Source of the DNA: Singulisphaera sp. GP187 | Lineage (GTDB): Bacteria > Planctomycetota > Planctomycetia > Gemmatales > Gemmataceae | Length of the DNA stretch: 44,033 nucleotides | Direction: 5' to 3' | Assembly (NCBI GenBank): GCA_945905925.1 | Contig: CAMDQN010000052.1 | Location: 1 to 44,033, forward strand | Part shown: positions 40,917 through 44,033 of the stretch, one piece after another | How the letters are laid out: each line of letters opens with the position of its first letter | How positions within the stretch are numbered: the first letter of the stretch is position 1 | Notes under the pieces: model-generated | The model's input: only the letters and a program-made list of their open reading frames with translations | What the model was told of the DNA's origin: nothing | Database searches by the model: none | Translations under genes and position numbers: made by a program

Positions 40917-42089
40917 ATGCGCGTTGTTGAACTCGAAGCCCGGCACGTTCGCGTCGCGCTGCGGCGGAAAGTCACGCACGCGAGCCACGTTCGCACGGAA
41001 ACGGACAACGTCGTCGTGCGGTGCAAGCTCTCCGACGGCACCACCGGCTACGGCGAAGGCGTGCCGCGCGACTACGTCACCGGCGAGACGATCGACTTCG
41101 CTCTCGACCTTTTGAAACGCTCCGACCTCGCAAAGCAGTTCGACGCCGACACCGAGAACTTCGTTCAGGCGGTACACCTCGCGGAGCGGCTCAAACTCAC
41201 GGCTTCGCCCAAAGACGATCGCGGCATTCTCGGGAACGCGGCCCGCTGCGCGATGGAACTCGCGGTGCTCGATGCGTTCGGGCGTGCGTTCGGCGAACCG
41301 CTTTCGCGCGTCACGGAACTGGTCGCACCAGAGCTTTACAAGTTCCGCGACCGCGTCCAGTACAGCGGCGTGATCGGCAACCCTCGTGGCTGGAAGAAAC
41401 GTGCGTACCCGCTCGTGTACCGGCTCGCGGGGTTCTCGCAAGTCAAGTTGAAGGTCGGTATCGAAGGTCAAGACGACGTGAAGCGGACCAAGCTCATGCG
41501 CCGCTGGTTGGGCCGCAAGATCGACCTCCGCATTGACGCGAACGAAGCTTGGTCGCCCGCGGAAGTGACCCCCCGCATTGCGGAACTGGAACCGTTCGGC
41601 ATCACCAGCGTTGAGCAACCGGTGCGGCACGAAGACGTGGCGTGCCTCGCGGATGTGCGCAAACAAGTGAAGACACCGATCATGCTGGACGAATCGCTGT
41701 GCGGCGAAGTGGACGCGGAGCGCGCGATTCGGGGCGGGTGGTGCGACCTGTTCAATTTGCGTCTCTCGAAGTGCGGCGGGTTCATCCCGAGTCTGCGGCT
41801 CGCGCAACTCGCGAAACGGCACAACCTCGGTTACCAACTCGGCTGTCAGGTCGGCGAGACCGCCATTCTCAGCGCCGCGGGTAGGCACTTCGCAACGAGT
41901 GTGGCCGACATCCGCTACCTCGAAGGCAGTTACGACAGGCATCTGGTGTGGGAGTCGCTCGCGGTCGAAGACTTGACGTTCCGGCGCAATGGTTCGGCGC
42001 CTGCGATCATCGGTAGCGGCTTGGGCTTCGCGCTGGACGCGGCCCGGCTCGACTGGGTCACCAAACGCAAGGAGACGCTGCTTGGCTGA
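40917..42089 (+). CDS. Enolase-superfamily enzyme (muconate lactonizing/dipeptide epimerase type)
   Basis: A 390-residue cytoplasmic enzyme with the N-terminal capping domain and C-terminal TIM barrel of the muconate-lactonizing group. Catalytic and metal positions are all present: Lys177-x-Lys179 (QVKLKVG), Asp207 in RIDANEAW, Glu233 in VEQP, Asp258 in LDESLCG and Lys285 in SKCGG. Such enzymes abstract a proton alpha to a carboxylate. Candidates are a dipeptide epimerase, o-succinylbenzoate synthase or muconate cycloisomerase; two Lys on opposite sides suit an epimerase. Its TGA overlaps the start of the alpha/beta hydrolase gene, so the two are made together, and the hydrolase may act on the same substrate. 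Confidence 0.88.
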   Translation: MRVVELEARHVRVALRRKVTHASHVRTETDNVVVRCKLSDGTTGYGEGVPRDYVTGETIDFALDLLKRSDLAKQFDADTENFVQAVHLAERLKLTASPKDDRGILGNAARCAMELAVLDAFGRAFGEPLSRVTELVAPELYKFRDRVQYSGVIGNPRGWKKRAYPLVYRLAGFSQVKLKVGIEGQDDVKRTKLMRRWLGRKIDLRIDANEAWSPAEVTPRIAELEPFGITSVEQPVRHEDVACLADVRKQVKTPIMLDESLCGEVDAERAIRGGWCDLFNLRLSKCGGFIPSLRLAQLAKRHNLGYQLGCQVGETAILSAAGRHFATSVADIRYLEGSYDRHLVWESLAVEDLTFRRNGSAPAIIGSGLGFALDAARLDWVTKRKETLLG

Positions 42090-43035
42090 GCGCGAAGAAC
42101 CTCTCCCCCCAACCCCCTCCCCTAAGAAGGGAGGGGGAGAAAGAGAAGAAGCAGTAGTTTCTTCGATTCCGGCTCCCCCTCCCTTCTTAGGGGAGGGGGT
42201 TGGGGGGGTAGGTCTCTTCCCCGCCTCCGATGGCTATCCGTTCTACTTCCGTCACTACCCCGCGACCGCACCCGTTCGCGCGCGATTGGTGTTTGTTCAC
42301 GGGATTCGCAGTCACGGTGGCTGGTACACACGCTCGTGTGCCGCGCTCGCGCTCGCGGGCTTCGATGTCCACTTCCTCGACCGTCGCGGGTCGGGCTTGA
42401 ACACCGCTCATCGCGGCGACACGCCGGGCTTCCGCCGGCTCATTGATGACGTGGCGGAGTTTGTGCGGCACCTCCGCGCCGAACACGCGACGCTGCCGGT
42501 GTTCGTGTGCGGCATCTCGTGGGGCGGGAAGCTCGCGGTCGGATTGCCGTACCGCGCGCCGGGACTCGTCGATGGGTTGGTTCTGCTGTGCCCGGGACTG
42601 GTGCCGAAGATCAGCCCGCCGCTTTTGCAGCGTGCGAGGATCGCGGTCGCGCGCGTGTTCCGACCGTGGAAGTTCTTCCCCATCCCGCTGAATGAGCCTG
42701 AGCTGTTCACCGCTTCAGCAGAAGGGCGCGCACTCATCGACACCGAACCGCACGGCCTCCGAGAAGCCACAGCGCGGTTCCTGTTCAACAGTTTCTCGCT
42801 CGACATTTATCTGAGGCGCGCCGCAAAGCGCGTGACTGTGCCGACGCTGCTCGCGCTCGCGGAACGCGACAGGATCATTGATAATGCGCGCACGGTTGCG
42901 TTCGCCGCGCGGTTCCGCGGACCGGTCGAAACGGTGACGTACCCGGGCGCACACCACACGCTGGAGTTCGAGCGTGCGGATCACCCGTGGTTAACCGATC
43001 TGGTGCGTTGGGTGGACGCGCGCCTCGCACGCTGA
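42082..43035 (+). CDS. Alpha/beta hydrolase (monoacylglycerol-lipase/S33-like) with palindromic insert
   Basis: A 317-residue serine hydrolase. LVFVHGIRSHGGWY gives the oxyanion loop, GISWGG the nucleophile Ser146, a later AERDRIID the acidic residue and PGAHHTLEF the His. TTG 42082 is chosen because AAGGAG lies six bases upstream and it overlaps the upstream stop by eight bases, implying translational coupling. Residues 6-44 derive from a palindromic element inserted directly behind the start; the natural protein resumes near DGYPFYFRHYP. The insert adds Pro/Gly/charged residues outside the fold and probably does no harm. The substrate is not evident; lysophospholipase or monoacylglycerol lipase is the nearest type. 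Confidence 0.85.
   Translation: MAEREEPLPPTPSPKKGGGEREEAVVSSIPAPPPFLGEGVGGVGLFPASDGYPFYFRHYPATAPVRARLVFVHGIRSHGGWYTRSCAALALAGFDVHFLDRRGSGLNTAHRGDTPGFRRLIDDVAEFVRHLRAEHATLPVFVCGISWGGKLAVGLPYRAPGLVDGLVLLCPGLVPKISPPLLQRARIAVARVFRPWKFFPIPLNEPELFTASAEGRALIDTEPHGLREATARFLFNSFSLDIYLRRAAKRVTVPTLLALAERDRIIDNARTVAFAARFRGPVETVTYPGAHHTLEFERADHPWLTDLVRWVDARLAR
42098..42213. repeat. 116-bp palindromic element at the start of the hydrolase gene
   Basis: The left arm 42098-42140 and right arm 42173-42213 are inverted copies with two mismatches near the outer ends. The left arm matches that of the element at 38140 at all but one of 43 positions. Read here in a different frame from the first copy, again without a stop. 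Confidence 0.9.
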
Positions 43036-43042
43036 CCGCGAT

Positions 43043-43219
43043 TCACCGCGTGGCCATGAACACCACGAATGCGACGACGAGGACGACTCCGCCGACGAGG
43101 AACATGCGAGGCAACTTCGATGGGCCGCGCCGGGCCGCTTCGCGGGCGTGCTCCTGCGACTCGTGCTTGTGCTTCTTGCGGGTTTGCTCGTGGTGCCGCT
43201 TCTTCGCGCTGTGGTTCAT
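43043..43219 (-). CDS. Small tail-anchored membrane protein
   Basis: A 58-residue protein: a His/Lys/Arg-rich head (MNHSAKKRHHEQTRKKHKHE and SQEHAREAARRGPSKLP) and one C-terminal hydrophobic helix (MFLVGGVVLVVAFVVFMA). This is the layout of a small tail-anchored membrane protein. ATG 43219 has GAGG seven to eight bases upstream; an ATG at 43231 adds four residues. It lies downstream of the FHA gene on the same strand (139-base gap) and is convergent with the hydrolase gene, seven bases apart. Function unknown. Confidence 0.6.
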   Translation of the reverse strand: MNHSAKKRHHEQTRKKHKHESQEHAREAARRGPSKLPRMFLVGGVVLVVAFVVFMATR

Positions 43220-43358
43220 GGCGAACCTCATGTGGGAGACGCCGCGAAACCGCGCGTGGAACGGGAGAAGGCGCGAGACCGCGGCGCGAAAGGATGTCGG
43301 AGTGTACCGCGCCGCGGGAGCGATTGTCGAGGGGTTGGGAAACGGAAATCGCCGCGGG

Positions 43359-43766
43359 TTACGTCTGGCCCGGGTTACCCGGCTTCGGCTTCGCAAGTCC
43401 GGCCTTTTCCATCAGGGACTGGCCGAACCCGTCCTCCTCTGCAACCACCTCGTCGAACTTCACCCCAACCCCGATCTCGTATTGGATGACGTACTTGTGC
43501 TGGGCGATGCTGATCTCGTCGCCCGGGCGCAGCGGGCGCCGCTGGGTGCGCTCGCCGTTCACCTTCACGCCGTTGCTGCTGTTCAGGTCGCGGAGGTGCC
43601 ACACGCCGTTTCGCAGAGCGAGTTCGCAGTGCGTCCCGGAAATGTTCTGGAACTTCAGACAGATGTCACACGACTCGCGCCGTCCGATCGTCATCACATC
43701 GTTGACGAGTGGGATCGGATCCCCCCCGCCGACTGGGACGAGTTGCCCGAATTGACCCGCAGCCAT
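43359..43766 (-). CDS. Stand-alone FHA domain protein
   Basis: A 135-residue protein. One FHA domain fills residues 10-95: MTIGRRESCDICL, FQNISGTHCELAL, WHLRDLNSSNGVKVNG and PLRPGDEISIAQHKYVIQ. The phosphothreonine-contact residues (Arg in GRR, Ser in ISGTH, Asn in SSNG) are in place, so it should bind phosphothreonine peptides, probably of Ser/Thr kinase targets, which are abundant in planctomycetes. A short C-terminal tail (EDGFGQSLMEKAGLAKPKPG) may bind a partner. GAGG lies eight bases before ATG 43766. No signal peptide; cytoplasmic. Confidence 0.9.
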   Translation of the reverse strand: MAAGQFGQLVPVGGGDPIPLVNDVMTIGRRESCDICLKFQNISGTHCELALRNGVWHLRDLNSSNGVKVNGERTQRRPLRPGDEISIAQHKYVIQYEIGVGVKFDEVVAEEDGFGQSLMEKAGLAKPKPGNPGQT

Positions 43767-43890
43767 AACCGTGCCTCACCGAGAAATGAAGGAGAGATCG
43801 CCCGTAAAGCGACAATCGCCGCTTGTGATACAACTTTATCGTAACCGGTCTCGGGCCGGATGCCAGCGAGAAGGCACTTCCTGAAGGTTC

Positions 43891-44019
43891 TTGCGCGTTC
43901 TGGGCGTGGCTGGAATCGTGGGTGTTGGTTCCTTCGGAACTAGGAAGCTCCCACCCATCGCCAAAAAGTTACAGCAACTCATCGGTGGGAAAGATGCGAA
44001 CTCGGCCGAACCCCGCTGA
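43891..44019 (+). pseudogene. Possible remnant of a short exported protein
   Basis: The frame from TTG 43891 reads VLGVAGIVGVGSFG, then KLPPIAKKLQQLIGG, ending in TGA at 44017-44019. A different frame just upstream, from ATG 43860, reads MPARRHFLKVL, which would make a Tat-like signal if joined by a frameshift. Neither piece stands as a convincing gene alone. The rest of 43767-44033 shows nothing else. Confidence 0.2.
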
Positions 44020-44033
44020 GCGAAATGTCTACA

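Overview
The window reads as chromosomal DNA of a planctomycete, most likely a Gemmata-like member of the Gemmataceae. The basis is the high-GC sequence plus a set of families typical of that group: DUF1501 and DUF1549/DUF1553 proteins side by side, a DUF1559 pilin-like protein, a DUF1080 (3-keto-disaccharide hydrolase) protein, Asp-box propeller and WD40 proteins, a DUF309 protein and a uronate-isomerase-like protein. Intergenic gaps are rich in long, near-perfect inverted repeats. No rRNA, tRNA or CRISPR array was recognised.

Positions 1-6.3 kb hold a replication module of a phage- or plasmid-like mobile element, all on the + strand. It has two small MerR-like helix-turn-helix proteins, an archaeo-eukaryotic-type primase with a zinc motif, a superfamily 3/D5-like helicase and a family A DNA polymerase with an intact 3'-5' exonuclease. 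Between helicase and polymerase lies a 300 bp locus (3636-3935) made of twelve 9-bp units (TGGTGGACC type). They form six dimer blocks of alternating orientation and are mirror-symmetric in spacing. It is a candidate replication origin or operator. Positions 6.3-7.5 kb hold debris of two unrelated insertion sequences. 7.5-8.6 kb codes for one unrecognised protein.

9.1-12.2 kb: a secreted DUF1080 protein, a uronate-isomerase-like enzyme and a cupin. 12.2-17.8 kb: gene remnants, then a four-gene + strand cluster: an unrecognised 477 aa protein, two tandem MoxR-type AAA+ ATPases, and an HExxH plus VWA-like (DUF2201-type) protein. The first ATPase ends in what looks like an RNA polymerase alpha-subunit C-terminal domain (alphaCTD) that its paralogue lacks. 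Every gap in this cluster carries a hairpin. I regard this as the most interesting coding system here.

17.9-24.4 kb (- strand): thrS without the N-terminal TGS domain, a large secreted Asp-box protein, a coiled-coil/Dabb-like secreted protein, and pdxA. 24.5-27.3 kb (+): a WD40 gene broken by a stop codon, a DUF5009-type membrane acyltransferase, and a receiver-ATPase regulator. 27.4-37.3 kb (-): a WD40 protein, DUF1501, DUF1549/DUF1553, a histidine kinase with its OmpR-type response regulator, a DUF1559 pilin-like protein and a prenyltransferase-fold secreted protein. 37.4-43.8 kb: a GT39-type glycosyltransferase, a GspF/PilC protein, DUF309, an enolase-superfamily enzyme translationally coupled to an alpha/beta hydrolase, a small tail-anchored protein and an FHA protein.

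Two copies of a roughly 117 bp palindromic element sit inside coding sequence (38140-38257 and 42098-42213). Each is read through without a stop but in a different frame, giving proline/glycine/charged inserts in the glycosyltransferase and the hydrolase. Convergent gene ends are separated by long symmetric hairpins that probably act as two-way terminators.
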